The position numbers and the translations under genes were made by a program. The notes under the pieces were generated by a model. That model had not been told where the DNA came from. It saw only the letters and a list, made by a program, of their open reading frames with translations, and searched no databases. Positions 25,701 to 35,523 of a DNA stretch of 64,000 nucleotides are shown here, in pieces. The DNA is from SW132 sp038150125 (GTDB lineage Bacteria; Bacteroidota; Rhodothermia; Balneolales; Balneolaceae), in contig NZ_JBBVMF010000022.1 in NCBI RefSeq assembly GCF_038150125.1, forward strand, positions 19,319 to 83,318, in the 5' to 3' direction. Every line of letters begins with the position of its first letter. Positions within the stretch are counted from its first letter, which is position 1.

Positions 25701-25795
25701 CAGCAACTGCTACCTCGCCGCTAACCCGGGGTATTGAGTTTTATACCATGCCGCAGGCTCGGACCGTCATGGGCGGTATAAACATCTCATTTTAA
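22754..25795 (+). CDS. SusC/RagA-type TonB-linked outer-membrane transporter
   Basis: A 1013-residue protein with a signal peptide (to about ASYAQ, residue ~50), a carboxypeptidase-D-like regulatory domain (~52-130), a TonB box region DDVVVVGYGEQ, a plug domain (~140-270, with LYVVDGIPI and ILKDASATSIYGARAANGV, the SusC signature) and a 22-strand barrel to the C-terminus. It imports oligomeric nutrients with the lipoprotein encoded directly downstream. No glycoside hydrolase is adjacent, so the substrate is open; the following Asp-box protein may be part of the system. Confidence 0.92.
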   Translation: MHNMMKRYNPGAVHAVSTSKNKFLIVLRRASQLTCFFILMFGITAASYAQITINGTVTSVSDGGSLPGVTVLEKGTSNGTTTDESGNYEITVENSDAILVFSSVSFETQEIVVGNQETINVELDEDVQLLDDVVVVGYGEQDRKTLTSAISSISSEDIANIPSASTDQLMQGRAAGVQVSANSGTPGGGIFVKIRGTSSISGGSDPLYVVDGIPIQTGNYGLGLGGETTSAMADIAPSDIESIEILKDASATSIYGARAANGVVLITTKRGGFTEPRVSINLYRGVEEPVNMPDLVSGPEFEMLMNEAASNNGESEPYANPANATNTNWADQVFRTGIVQNYDASVSGGNEFIKYSVSGSAFDQDGVVTPASFTRKSARLNLDILASEKLTFGTSTTYSFSNRNRARNNDNITGVLGGVYFIPSNLPVYDSDGNYTKFSIFENPVAAANEVDFNMDVNRLIGNVFADYEFLPGLTFRSSWSLDYNQIKEDRYDNTLLNNGSAVNGSALSTVAVIQTWTAENTLSYLFNIGSNHNFSTLIGTSVEESNFERTTAEGEQFPSNDFKRVQDAAVQSASSSGTSWGLASFFGRVKYDYDSKYLATFTVRRDGSSRFGENNQWGTFPSAALGWVVSEEEFFSIDSVSELKLRVSYGVTGNQSGISNFQARGLWGGESYGDSPGTSPGQLGNPELKWETTKQLDIGIDIGLFDDRLNFVFDYYEKQTDDLLLAVPVPMSTGFSELVQNFGELENKGLEFGIAADIIQTNDLNWNLIFNIAGNRNKIVKLASPFNVYNRDIYRYEEGVPMYSFYFHEQIGVDPDTGEPIFTDVDGDGTFNPNVDRKIVGDANPDFFGGITNKVNYKAFDFSIFFQYSYGNEQLNWNRFFQEHGGTRNTGYLSSQLDRWQQPGDQTMVPQMKSSNYAGNLRPSRFVEDGSYMRLKNATLGYTVPVDILNKLGAGISRARIYLSGQNLLTFTNYTGLDPEVTATATSPLTRGIEFYTMPQARTVMGGINISF

Positions 25796-25813
25796 TTGAA
25801 AAAATTATTGATC

Positions 25814-27217
25814 ATGAAAAAATTTAAAAAATATCTACTTATTACATTGGTGTTCGCGGTAGGTTGTGATGTCTTGGATCAAGAACCACAAACAGCAATA
25901 TCTGACGAAATTGCTATAAGAGATCAAAAAAGTGCTGAAGCAGCCCTTAATGGCCTCTATAGTCAATTACAATCAACAGACTATTATGGGAGTAATTTGC
26001 AGATCTCAGGTGATGTATCTGCTGATATCTCGGAAAGTATAGGAACCTGGGATTTTTACCGGGAAATGGATACGTATGTGATTTCAGCCGGTAACCTCGA
26101 GGTCCGTAATTTGTGGGAACAAATGTATTCTACGGTTAACCACGCAAATAACATTATTGCTGATGTACCCAACGTCGACAATATCCCTGATGCTGTACGA
26201 AACCAGATACTGGGTGAAGCCCACTTTATTCGGGCACTCGCCTTTTTTGATCTGACTCGTACGTTTGGTGGAGTTGATGGTGTTTATGGAGATCAGGGAA
26301 TACCTATTGTTACCGTTCCTTCCCGCCAAATTGACGAGAACAGTTTTCCTTCCAGAGCGTCAATCTCGGATTCGTATCAGCAGGTGCGTGATGATCTTAT
26401 TCAGGCGGAAAATCTACTGGCAACAGCCGGTTTTTCAACCTCAAATCGGGTTTCAGACGCAGCGGTAAAAGCCTTACTCTCACGATTGGCTCTTTATACA
26501 GAAGATTTCGAATTAGCTGAAAGCTATGCCACTGAAGTAATTGATGATTTTAGTTTTTCTCTTGTAGATGACTTCGCCAATATCTTCGCGAACGAAAATA
26601 CAGCAGAAGCCATCTTTGAACTAACATTTACGAATACAGACGGAAACGACATCCGTTTCTGGTATTTTCCCTCAAGTGGTGGAGGACGTGGCGATATTGC
26701 ATTGCACGCGGAATTTGTTGATATGGTATTGGCACGCCCGGATGATAAGCGCGGAGAACTTATCGGGTTTGATGCAAATGTAGGCGCGTATTATTCCACA
26801 AAATATGCTAAAGCCGGCGGGGATGATAATATTCAGATTCTTAGATTAGCCGAAATGTACTTGAACAGGGCAGAAGCACGTACTCGCAAGTCGACTCCTG
26901 ATTTTTCAGGTGCACTCGATGACCTTAATGAGGTTAGAAACCGCGCAGGTCTTGCCGATACAACCGGAGCAGGTGTAACCAATGCCACAGATATTATGGC
27001 TGCTATCGAACGTGAACGGGGAATTGAATTTATCCAGGAAGGGCATCGCTGGTTTAATCTTTTAAGAACCGGTAAGGGATTGAGTACCTTGACTAATCTT
27101 GACAGGCTAAATGGAGATCCGGTATCACTGCTTAACGCTGGTCGTCAAGTGTTCCCAATTCCATCCAGAGATATCGACGCCAATGAAAATATTGAGCAAA
27201 ATTCAGCTTATCAATAG
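25814..27217 (+). CDS. SusD/RagB-family surface lipoprotein
   Basis: About 467 residues from the ATG at 25814; an in-frame TTG directly after the susC stop is less likely because the ATG gives a compact leader KKFKKYLLITLVFAVGC ending in a lipobox Cys. The SusD fold is indicated by SAEAALNGLYSQLQ, the TPR region AHFIRALAFFDLTRTFGG, and the C-terminal part LAEMYLNRAEARTRK and ERGIEFIQEGHRWFNLLRTG. It caps the SusC transporter and binds substrate at the cell surface. Confidence 0.9.
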   Translation: MKKFKKYLLITLVFAVGCDVLDQEPQTAISDEIAIRDQKSAEAALNGLYSQLQSTDYYGSNLQISGDVSADISESIGTWDFYREMDTYVISAGNLEVRNLWEQMYSTVNHANNIIADVPNVDNIPDAVRNQILGEAHFIRALAFFDLTRTFGGVDGVYGDQGIPIVTVPSRQIDENSFPSRASISDSYQQVRDDLIQAENLLATAGFSTSNRVSDAAVKALLSRLALYTEDFELAESYATEVIDDFSFSLVDDFANIFANENTAEAIFELTFTNTDGNDIRFWYFPSSGGGRGDIALHAEFVDMVLARPDDKRGELIGFDANVGAYYSTKYAKAGGDDNIQILRLAEMYLNRAEARTRKSTPDFSGALDDLNEVRNRAGLADTTGAGVTNATDIMAAIERERGIEFIQEGHRWFNLLRTGKGLSTLTNLDRLNGDPVSLLNAGRQVFPIPSRDIDANENIEQNSAYQ

Positions 27218-27235
27218 TCCGTTTTTATCAAATCA

Positions 27236-27262
27236 GCACTCCGGACATTTGTTCCGGAGTGC
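27236..27262 (+). terminator. Strong hairpin after SusD
   Basis: A perfect 10-bp stem (GCACTCCGGA / TCCGGAGTGC) with a 7-nt loop lies 18 bp after the SusD stop. The 3' side has only a short T-run, so termination may be incomplete, allowing some read-through to the Asp-box gene. Confidence 0.55.
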
Positions 27263-27382
27263 CGATTTACAATCCAGGACAATGAACATCAGTTCACATT
27301 TTTTTACGTAACAACCATTTTATTTTTGATAGCTTCACTAAGACTCCCCTAAACCAAATATTTAATTCAAAATTAAAGTATA

Positions 27383-30300
27383 ATGCCTCACAGTTACAAA
27401 AAACCGACGTTATGTTCTTTGTTTTTTATGTTTGCAGTATCTTTGTTTCTTCTTGGGAATCTTTCCACAGCAGAGGCACAGATATTTGGACATGGCGAAG
27501 AAATATCCAATCCTGATTATGAACATTCACATTTTCAGGAGTTAGAATACCGTAATATAGGCCCGTTCCGTGGCGGTCGATCTGTTGCCGTTGCAGGTCA
27601 TGCTGATCACCCACACATCTACTATACCGGATTTACCGGTGGTGGTGTATATAAAACCACAGATGGTGGAATTAACTGGTCTAATGTCTCTGACGGATAT
27701 TTTAAAACCGGTTCTGTGGGTGCTATTTCTGTTGCCCCATCCAACGCGAATGTAATTTATGCCGGTATGGGTGAGACTTGTATCAGGGGTAACATGTCTG
27801 CAGGGGATGGAGTTTACCGTTCAGTAAATGGTGGTAAAACATGGGAGCATATTGGGTTGGGCGATTCCCATTTTATTGGCGAAATTGTGGTACATCCGCA
27901 AAATGAGGAAGTAGCCTGGGTAGCCGTTTTAGGCCACACGTTTGGTAATGAAGGAAATTCTGAGAGAGGAGTTTTCAAAACAACTGATGGCGGAAAAAAT
28001 TGGGAGCGTGTCCTGTATCATAACGATAAGACGGGCGCTGTTGATATCGAAATAGATCCAAACAATCCCCGGATATTATATGCCTCTCTTTGGGAAGCCT
28101 ATAGAAATCCCTGGGAAATGTCGAGTGGTGGTGATGGAAGTGGGCTTTATAAAAGTACTGATGGCGGAGAAAACTGGGAAAATGTATCACAACGTCCCGG
28201 CCTGCCTAAAGGGATGTCTGGCAAGATCGGAGTTGCTATCTCTCCTCTAAATTCAGACCGTATCTGGACCATCATCGAAAACGATAATGGCGGACTATTT
28301 AAATCAGATGACGGAGGTGAAACGTGGTCACGTACTACAGCAGATCGTAACCTGCGCCAGCGTGCATGGTACTATACTCATGTTGTTGCCGGCACAAACC
28401 ACGAAGACGAAGTTTACGTATTAAACGTAGGATTCCACAAATCTACGGATGGCGGAAACACCTTTGAACGGATTGGGACTCCTCATGGAGATCATCACGA
28501 TCTGTGGATTTCTCCTGATGATGGGAACCGTATGGTCGTTGCAGATGATGGTGGAGGACAGGTATCCTATAATGGCGGCGAAAGCTGGTCGTCCTACTAT
28601 AAATATGCTACGGCTCAGTTTTATCAGGTGATCACCGATAACCAATTTCCATATAGAATATACGGAGCACAACAGGATAACAGTACTGTAGGTATTATGA
28701 GCAGAACTGCAAGTGCCGGAATTACTGAAAGAGATTGGGCCCCTGTTGCCGGTGGTGAAAGCGGATATATAGCTCCCGACCCTGATGATCCTAATGTGAC
28801 ATATGGCGGTAGTTATGGCGGATATTTTAACAAGTTCAACGACTTCACCAATCAAAGTGATCGCATCGACGTATGGCCGGACAATCCTATGGGTGCCGGA
28901 GCTGAGGATCTGAAATATAGATTCCAGTGGACCTTCCCAATCTATATCTCCCCTCATAATTCAGATATATTGTATGCAACGTCACAGTATGTGCACAGGT
29001 CTGACGATGAAGGCATGAGCTGGACAAATATCAGTGGAGACCTAACCCGGAACGAAAAGTCGAAGCAAGGCGAGTCTGGCGGACCGCTCACTAAAGATGA
29101 TACCAGCGTTGAATATTATAATACAATTTTTACATTTGCAGAATCACTGGTTCAGCCGGGTGTGTTATGGACCGGCGCCGATGACGGCCTCATCCATATC
29201 AGCCGTGATAACGGGGAAACCTGGACTGAAGTAACCCCAGACGGAATGCCCGAAGCGATGGCAAGTATCATAGACCCTTCCCCTCATGATGCCGGCACGG
29301 CTTACCTGGCAGCCAACAGGTATAAGTTTGATGACTTTTCCCCAATGTTGTATAAAACTGACGACTATGGACAAAGCTGGACCGAAATCACCAATGGTAT
29401 CCCGGAAGGCGATTTCACCCGCGTTATCAGGGAAGATCCAAACCGTCAGGGCCTTCTCTATGCAGGAACGGAAACCGGTGTTTATGTTTCTTTTAACGAC
29501 GGTGATAAATGGCAGCCGCTTCAGTTAAATTTGCCTGCTGTACCAATTACTGACCTTACAGTTCATGCAAGAGATAAAGACCTTGTTATTGCTACCCAGG
29601 GTAGGTCATTTTGGGTTTTGGATGATCTTTCAGTTCTTCATCAATTAAGTGATGAGGTTAAAAACTCTGATTATTATCTCTTCAAACCTGAAACTACGTA
29701 TCTATTTGGAAATCACAGAGATATTAGACCGGGTGAAACCTTAGGTGAAAATCCAAAAGATGGTGTGGTTGTTTATTATACGCTTAACAGTGTACCTGAT
29801 GCTGAAGTTAAACTTCGGTTTCTGGAATCTGACGGTACTGTAATAAGAACCTTTTCTAATGTTGAGACCTTAGAAGGGGACCCTGTAGAAGAATCGGATG
29901 AATTCTATGAAGAAGAGCACAATGTCCCTTCAGATGTACTTACAACTAAAGAAGGAAATAACTCTTTTGAGTGGAATATGCGTTATCCCGGCGCACAAGA
30001 CTTGGACGGACGTCAGATCTTATGGTCTGGTTCAACTGCTGGACCCAGAGCCATTCCGGGCACCTATCAGGTTCAACTTCTTGTTGATGACGAAGTGGTT
30101 GGTGCACAGACATTTGATTTGACTAAAGATCCACGTATCGAAACCACACAGGAGGATTTCGAAGAGCAATTCACCCTGCATCAAGCCATTACTGCTAAAC
30201 TTGATACCACGCATAAGATGATCAATCGGATTCGTGATGTTCGTCAACAGATCAATGATATTAAATCAGATAACCCCAAAGATACGGAACTTCTGGAGCG

Positions 30301-30592
30301 TGCAGATGAAGTATTGGAGGTGCTTGAAGATGTGGAGGGTGAATTGATGCAAACAAAAGCGGAATCTTACCAGGATGTACTGAACTATCCAATTAAGCTT
30401 AATAATAAATTAGCTTCACTGGCAAGTACAGTGGCTACGGGTGATGGCCGTCCTACTCAGCAGCAGTATGAAGTTTACGAGGATCTCTCAGCTCAAATAG
30501 ATGAGCAGTTTGAACGGATAATTGAAGTTTTTGAAGGCGAGCTTCCAGATCAGATCAGGGAGATTGAGCAACGTCCAATTCGCCTGGACTAA
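27383..30592 (+). CDS. Secreted Asp-box (sortilin/VPS10-like) beta-propeller protein
   Basis: A 1069-residue exported protein; signal peptide ends near AEAQ (residue ~33). At least ten Asp-box motifs (S/T-x-D-x-G-x-x-W), for example VYKTTDGGINW, VFKTTDGGKNW, LYKSTDGGENW and LYKTDDYGQSW, build one or two sortilin-like propellers over ~45-740. The remaining ~330 residues hold a beta domain (FEWNMRYPGA) and a helical coiled C-terminus (~940-1069). Such proteins are often labelled glycosyl hydrolase, but no sialidase Arg triad or acid pair was identified, so a binding or peptidase-associated role is as likely. Located after SusC/SusD. Confidence 0.75.
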   Translation: MPHSYKKPTLCSLFFMFAVSLFLLGNLSTAEAQIFGHGEEISNPDYEHSHFQELEYRNIGPFRGGRSVAVAGHADHPHIYYTGFTGGGVYKTTDGGINWSNVSDGYFKTGSVGAISVAPSNANVIYAGMGETCIRGNMSAGDGVYRSVNGGKTWEHIGLGDSHFIGEIVVHPQNEEVAWVAVLGHTFGNEGNSERGVFKTTDGGKNWERVLYHNDKTGAVDIEIDPNNPRILYASLWEAYRNPWEMSSGGDGSGLYKSTDGGENWENVSQRPGLPKGMSGKIGVAISPLNSDRIWTIIENDNGGLFKSDDGGETWSRTTADRNLRQRAWYYTHVVAGTNHEDEVYVLNVGFHKSTDGGNTFERIGTPHGDHHDLWISPDDGNRMVVADDGGGQVSYNGGESWSSYYKYATAQFYQVITDNQFPYRIYGAQQDNSTVGIMSRTASAGITERDWAPVAGGESGYIAPDPDDPNVTYGGSYGGYFNKFNDFTNQSDRIDVWPDNPMGAGAEDLKYRFQWTFPIYISPHNSDILYATSQYVHRSDDEGMSWTNISGDLTRNEKSKQGESGGPLTKDDTSVEYYNTIFTFAESLVQPGVLWTGADDGLIHISRDNGETWTEVTPDGMPEAMASIIDPSPHDAGTAYLAANRYKFDDFSPMLYKTDDYGQSWTEITNGIPEGDFTRVIREDPNRQGLLYAGTETGVYVSFNDGDKWQPLQLNLPAVPITDLTVHARDKDLVIATQGRSFWVLDDLSVLHQLSDEVKNSDYYLFKPETTYLFGNHRDIRPGETLGENPKDGVVVYYTLNSVPDAEVKLRFLESDGTVIRTFSNVETLEGDPVEESDEFYEEEHNVPSDVLTTKEGNNSFEWNMRYPGAQDLDGRQILWSGSTAGPRAIPGTYQVQLLVDDEVVGAQTFDLTKDPRIETTQEDFEEQFTLHQAITAKLDTTHKMINRIRDVRQQINDIKSDNPKDTELLERADEVLEVLEDVEGELMQTKAESYQDVLNYPIKLNNKLASLASTVATGDGRPTQQQYEVYEDLSAQIDEQFERIIEVFEGELPDQIREIEQRPIRLD

Positions 30593-30608
30593 TTTATGTC
30601 TGTAGGTC

Positions 30609-30644
30609 AAAAAGCAGTGATAAATATTTGTCACTGCTTTTTTT
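30609..30644 (+). terminator. Rho-independent terminator
   Basis: AAAAGCAGTGA pairs with TCACTGCTTTT around a short A/T loop and is followed by a T-run. It ends the Asp-box gene 17 bp after its stop codon. Confidence 0.88.
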
Positions 30645-31164
30645 ATGCGGTTGATTTTTGGGGGCCTGTTTTCCTGGTCTTGCCTAAAAAATTCCTTCAA
30701 AAAAAAATAGACAAATCTCTTGGGGCACACCAGAAGAAGCAGTATAAAACTGCATTTGAGTAAATCAATGAAGACAAACTGAACTCACCAGAGTCCCACA
30801 CTGGGACACCCATAAATTTGCCATTTAGTAAATCCAGTAATATTGTATAGGAAGAGGGGGTTTGGCCTTGATGGGTGGAGGGATAGCATTGATTACCAAC
30901 TGTCGCCGGCTGTATAAAATTTATCATCTATCTTTAAGGCTTGAATTATCTGTCTAAGAAAGTGATGATATCAGTTCAAGTAGAAATCCTGATAAAACGG
31001 TATTTGCTACGATCGCAGTTACTTTGACGAGGCCGGGGACACCCAAAAATCATAAATAGGGATGGGTTAACTAATTGTTTTTATTGACTAAAAAGAATGA
31101 AACCCCTTTAAATGTGTCGAGCTCAGGAAGATTAAGCGAACACATTCATATTTAATTTCGGGGT
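30645..31164. other. 520-bp convergent intergenic region without recognisable gene
   Basis: Lies between the Asp-box gene and the convergent TonB receptor. It contains only short frames interrupted by stops. Nothing matches an RNA gene; a small hairpin-like segment CCCACACTGGG (30796-30806) is the only local structure noticed. Confidence 0.35.
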
Positions 31165-33621
31165 TTAAAACTCTGCCCTCAGCGAAAGTATGAAATTCGT
31201 TCCGGCTCCTGATAGACCTGAACTATATGGGCGGTATCTTTGATTGGTAATGTTTTCTAATCCTGCACTCATGCTAAACGTCTCAGTAAACTGGTACAAA
31301 GATTTAAAATTGAGCGTATACCAGCTTGGGGAATATGTATTCCCATTTTTATCCAGGGCATAGATTTCACTTTTTCCTCGTTCACTGACGGCAAGATTTT
31401 CATGAGACCTTTCGCCTTGGTAGATGGTATTCAACTCAACTGTAAGGGTACTGTTTTCATATCTTAGTCTGCTCACACCAAAAAGCGGTGCTGCATGACG
31501 AGATGGGCTGCTTGTTCCATCATCCAGCTCTTCTTCACCTAATTGGTAGTTAATGTCAGATAAGAAGGTGAACCCGGCAGGGAAATTAATTTCCAGTCCC
31601 GGCTGGAAACCATAAGCATTAGCGTTGGCTGCATTTTGTATTGCCTGTACCCGACTTAACGTACCCTCATACACTATGCTGTCCCGGCCGTTTATTTGAA
31701 AGTTTCTTCGCACCATTGCATTTTGTAAAACGGTATAGTAGGCAGAGATATCAAGCTTCGCCAGATCACTAAAACCTTTTGCCATTCCTAAATCGAAACT
31801 GTAGGCATACTCCGCTTTAAGATCGGGGTTTGGAACCACAACGGACCCTTGCTCCGAATCGAATATCTTGCCTATATCATCCACGTTCGGTGCCCGAAAG
31901 GCGGTACCGGCATTGGTTTTAATGGCCCAGCTTTCAGCGGGTTTATAAACAATCCCGAAGCTCCCTGTAAGTGCTCCATTATCAATTTCAGCAGTAGTAA
32001 ACTGAAATGGATAAAATTCTGAGTTATTACTGAAATCTGATTCCAACATAAAGTGATTATACCGTAAACCCGCCTGAAGAGTGATCTGGTCTGAAAGCCT
32101 GAATTCATTATTTACATAAGCCGCAATCGACTCCCAGGTAGATTGCGGGTATCTGCTTGGGCCGGTACTTATTGAGTCCGGTTCAATCACATTTTCAGAA
32201 ATAAATTCATTTCTGCCTATTGATGTCACATCATTCAAAAGATACTCTGTTCCATAATAGATAGTATTTTTGGACCCACTGTTTTTGATAAAATCAAGAT
32301 TTACAGAATAGGCTTCGACATTTTCGATACGTGCTTGACGTTTATTGTCATTGAAATTGCGACTGATTCTACTCTCTTCAAATGACTGCTGAGCTACTCT
32401 CAGATTCAATTGGTCGTACATAGAATTCCTTTCAGTGTGTCTGACAGATAAGTTATTCATCAGCCATTTTTGGGGACCATATTTCCATTCCCCGTATCGC
32501 GGAGTGTTGTTTCTCACCCTTTGATGTCTATCGTATCTTCCATAAGAGGATGTCTCAGAAAAATGAAAGCCGTACTGAAAATCCCAACTCTCGCTGGATT
32601 TGAAACGTACTTTCTGCATTAGGTTGATTTGAGAGTACGCTGTAGGAATTTGTAACAAGCGTTCATCCTGTGTAATCAACACATCCTGGTTGTCTTGCCG
32701 CTTTGTGTGGTAATTTTTAAGGTAATCATCCGGCCCAAATCTGCCCTGCCTCAAGTGGCCATAGTCCCAGGAACTGAAACTTGTCACGAGGGCCCATTTT
32801 TCCCAGCCAATATTAAAATCAAAATGGCCTGTTTGCTCGTTGTTGGCTGATGAATATCTTGCGACAGCCTTACCCGTTATAAGGGGCTCATCCTCTAGTC
32901 TAAGGCGCGGAGTAAGTGTTTGAAAGCTCATTACACCACCGATGGCGTCACTTCCATAAATGACCGATCCGGGCCCAAATAGAACTTCGGTGCTTTCCGT
33001 GGAAAACGGATCGATATTAATCACATTCTGGATATTACCTCCCCTGAAAATTGCATTATTCATTCTTACACCATCTATAGTGTAAACAAGCCTGTTTGTG
33101 GCAAATCCCCGAATCATAGGACTTCCTCCACCTTGCTGGCTTTTTTGGATAAACACTTTTCCGGATGCGCCCAGCAGGTCGGCAGCTGTTTGTGGATTTT
33201 GTAAAGCCACGTTTTCAGGCGTAACAGAGGCAATTTTAAGAGGAATATTCCCTGAGGATTGCTGCCATCTTGAAGCTGAAACCACTACCTGGTCAAGGTC
33301 CATAATTGACTTTTCCAAGGCTATTACAAAATTCAATGCCTGGATTTCGCTATAACTAAAGACCACAGTTTTATAGCCAAGCGAGCGAATTAAAATTTCT
33401 TCTGCTCCAACAAAAGCCGATATATCAGCCTGCCCTTCTGCATTTGTAACACTAGATAAGATGGAACCTTCGCTCATAAGTACAGCACCTTTCAGAGGCT
33501 CTTCAGTTTGTTGATCTATAATGGTTATTGTTTGAGAATGTCCAACAGTTGTCATCCCAATCCATAAACACAACAATGTAATTGTTTTAATAAGGTCTCT
33601 TTTATAAACGCCAAACAACAT
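31165..33621 (-). CDS. TonB-dependent outer-membrane receptor, heme/hemoglobin-receptor-like
   Basis: An 818-residue receptor: signal peptide to about VGHSQ, a carboxypeptidase-D-like regulatory domain (~31-110), a plug (~120-245) with the pattern GGSPMIRGFATNRLVYTIDG and VLFGPGSVIYGSDAIGG, then the barrel ending in ...LRAEF with a terminal Phe. The plug text is of the kind found in hemoglobin/heme receptors. No heme-handling or iron-transport genes lie beside it, so the ligand is tentative. The Fur-family gene is 12 kb away. Confidence 0.82.
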   Translation of the reverse strand: MLFGVYKRDLIKTITLLCLWIGMTTVGHSQTITIIDQQTEEPLKGAVLMSEGSILSSVTNAEGQADISAFVGAEEILIRSLGYKTVVFSYSEIQALNFVIALEKSIMDLDQVVVSASRWQQSSGNIPLKIASVTPENVALQNPQTAADLLGASGKVFIQKSQQGGGSPMIRGFATNRLVYTIDGVRMNNAIFRGGNIQNVINIDPFSTESTEVLFGPGSVIYGSDAIGGVMSFQTLTPRLRLEDEPLITGKAVARYSSANNEQTGHFDFNIGWEKWALVTSFSSWDYGHLRQGRFGPDDYLKNYHTKRQDNQDVLITQDERLLQIPTAYSQINLMQKVRFKSSESWDFQYGFHFSETSSYGRYDRHQRVRNNTPRYGEWKYGPQKWLMNNLSVRHTERNSMYDQLNLRVAQQSFEESRISRNFNDNKRQARIENVEAYSVNLDFIKNSGSKNTIYYGTEYLLNDVTSIGRNEFISENVIEPDSISTGPSRYPQSTWESIAAYVNNEFRLSDQITLQAGLRYNHFMLESDFSNNSEFYPFQFTTAEIDNGALTGSFGIVYKPAESWAIKTNAGTAFRAPNVDDIGKIFDSEQGSVVVPNPDLKAEYAYSFDLGMAKGFSDLAKLDISAYYTVLQNAMVRRNFQINGRDSIVYEGTLSRVQAIQNAANANAYGFQPGLEINFPAGFTFLSDINYQLGEEELDDGTSSPSRHAAPLFGVSRLRYENSTLTVELNTIYQGERSHENLAVSERGKSEIYALDKNGNTYSPSWYTLNFKSLYQFTETFSMSAGLENITNQRYRPYSSGLSGAGTNFILSLRAEF

Positions 33622-34520
33622 AAGATATGAAGGTATATTTATGGATAAATCGATTACAGTATGCTTTAAGGTTTTGCAAAGCCTTCAGCTATTAGACCTG
33701 CTTTCACTTATTAATCATCCGTGAATAACTTGTAAGCTGTGCAAAAAGATCAGGATACAGGTGCCCTTTGGCGCATACTTTCAGTAGCGTACAGGTGGTG
33801 CCGTATATAAAGCGGTATGACACTGTAGATGACACATTAACGTATGGAACACTCTGTTTTAATTGCAAAGCTGACTTTATTTGTTTCTGAAACAAACACA
33901 TTTTTCAAGAAAAGATAGTGAATTGGATATCCGAATGATTTGAAGATGTGTTAAACTTTGTCCCTATTTCTCAGGAAATCATCGTTATGATGGATGATTC
34001 GTCCAGCCGTATTAAAACCTGGACACGGTTTACTATGCAGTCATTATCTTCAAGACTGCCTTAAAGAACAGGCACTAATAGATGGCTGACTAAGAAGAAC
34101 ATTAAAGGCATTTGCCGGCATTACTAACCCATTGAAGGGTTATTTTATTCCTGCAGTGGACAGTAGGTGTTGCCCTGAAGGGCGCCGGTGAGTGTTAAAA
34201 AGTTAATCCGACATTTATAGATGAACTGATGTAAACTTTAAATTAAATCTCCTAAACGACTACCAAGAGAAAAGTCGAACAGGCACCTCATAAGATAAAA
34301 TCAGCATTTCAAATCTGGTTTGGAAAGCCAACTTAACGTCGTGGATACCCGCACACCGTCCTCAGGTATTCTGTGAAATTGAGCCGCTATGTCAGTGTGG
34401 GGGACAGATAAGAATTTTTATTAAAAATATTTAATAAAGTGTGTAACCGATTCAAATCCCGGTCGTCATACTCCTGTAACAACCCCAATTATATATCATA
34501 AACAACAGACAAGGATTACT
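33622..34520. other. 899-bp intergenic region, probably degraded
   Basis: A long gap between divergent genes, with many stops in all frames. It contains at 33670-33686 a 17-base motif (GGTTTTGCAAAGCCTTC) that matches 16 of 17 bases of the right arm of the MITE-like element at 54103-54119. A tRNA T-arm-like string near 34446 was examined and rejected. No gene is supported. Confidence 0.4.
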
Positions 34521-35339
34521 ATGTTTACTCAAATACAGTTAAAAACAATGACAAGCGTACTCCTAATTGCTTCCCTTCTTTTTTGGGGGTGCGAATCAAC
34601 GCTTAACACAGAATCGGGTAGCGGAACCGGATCAATGGTGGTAAAACTTCACGATGCCCCGGTGGATTACGATGAGGTTAATATATCAGTGGCACGAGTA
34701 GAAGTAAACAATACCCAAACTGATGATGGCTGGATTGTGATTAGTGAACCCAACGCAACCTACAATATCCTGGACCTGGTGAATGGGGATATGGCCGTTC
34801 TGGCAGACGTTGAACTGGAAGTCGGTACATACGAACAGATTCGCCTGATCCTTAATGATGAAAACACCGTGGTCATAGATGGTAAATCGTATGATCTGTT
34901 TGTACCCAGCGGTGAGCAGACCGGCCTCAAGCTCAATATCAATGCGGAAATTGAGGAAGGGTTTGAATATACGCTGCTTCTCGATTTCGACGCCAATAAG
35001 TCAGTGGTAAAACGTGGAAATCAGGATCTTTATAACCTGAAACCGGTTGTCCGCGCTACTAATGAAGCGATCACCGGAAACATCTCCGGAACCGTAGTGC
35101 CGATTGATGCTCGTGCTATTGTTTATGCCATCCAGGAATCGGATACACTGTCTACCACTTTTGCAGATACCGTTTCCGGGGAATTTACCCTTGTAGGCCT
35201 CGAAGAGGGATCTTACACCGTTTCTGCTGCTCCGAGAGAAGCTGGTTTTGAATCCGGATCCGTAGACAGTATCAGCGTAACGGTTGGTGAAGTTAACGAC
35301 ATAGGTGAGATAGAGCTGAGTGCGTCTGGAGGCGAGTAA
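34521..35339 (+). CDS. DUF4382 domain lipoprotein
   Basis: A 272-residue lipoprotein with leader to Cys24 (FWGCES). Residues ~33-180 match the DUF4382 pattern (VKLHDAPVDYDEVNISV, WIVISEP, YNILDLVNGD, LRLILN-like strand), an extracellular beta-sandwich of unknown function. The tail ~185-270 is a carboxypeptidase-regulatory-like beta domain (ISGTVVPIDARAIVYA, EEGSYTVSAAP). Probably surface or periplasmic, function unknown. Followed by a terminator and standing as a single gene. Confidence 0.78.
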   Translation: MFTQIQLKTMTSVLLIASLLFWGCESTLNTESGSGTGSMVVKLHDAPVDYDEVNISVARVEVNNTQTDDGWIVISEPNATYNILDLVNGDMAVLADVELEVGTYEQIRLILNDENTVVIDGKSYDLFVPSGEQTGLKLNINAEIEEGFEYTLLLDFDANKSVVKRGNQDLYNLKPVVRATNEAITGNISGTVVPIDARAIVYAIQESDTLSTTFADTVSGEFTLVGLEEGSYTVSAAPREAGFESGSVDSISVTVGEVNDIGEIELSASGGE

Positions 35340-35380
35340 TCGCTAAGTTTAGATTTCCAGATGGATAGGTTAGCATACCT

Positions 35381-35414
35381 AAAGCCCGGTTTCAGAAATG
35401 GAGCCGGGTTTTTT
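35381..35414 (+). terminator. Rho-independent terminator
   Basis: CCCGG pairs with CCGGG in a stem with a flanking AAA/TTT extension (one bulged G), followed by TTTTTT. It ends the DUF4382 gene and separates it from the convergent miaB. Confidence 0.7.
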
Positions 35415-35523
35415 GGTTTGTTAGAACCAATGTAAGCACATCAATTTTTCAAATCCTGAATCCGCATTTATTATTGGGCAGTCAAGATAAAGTGAATTTC
35501 AAACAAGCTATTACATTTACTAC

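Noticed and set aside
27383..30592. Calling the Asp-box protein a sialidase
   Set aside because: Asp-boxes occur in many propellers; the Arg triad and Tyr/Glu pair of sialidases were not found.
33704..33901. 65-codon minus-strand frame in the long gap
   Set aside because: No recognisable features, no start context, lies in repeat-bearing degraded DNA.
34440..34480. tRNA-like T-arm string (TTCAAATC with partly pairing flanks) before the DUF4382 gene
   Set aside because: No acceptor, D or anticodon arm upstream, and the stem has a misplaced base; no tRNA can be folded.
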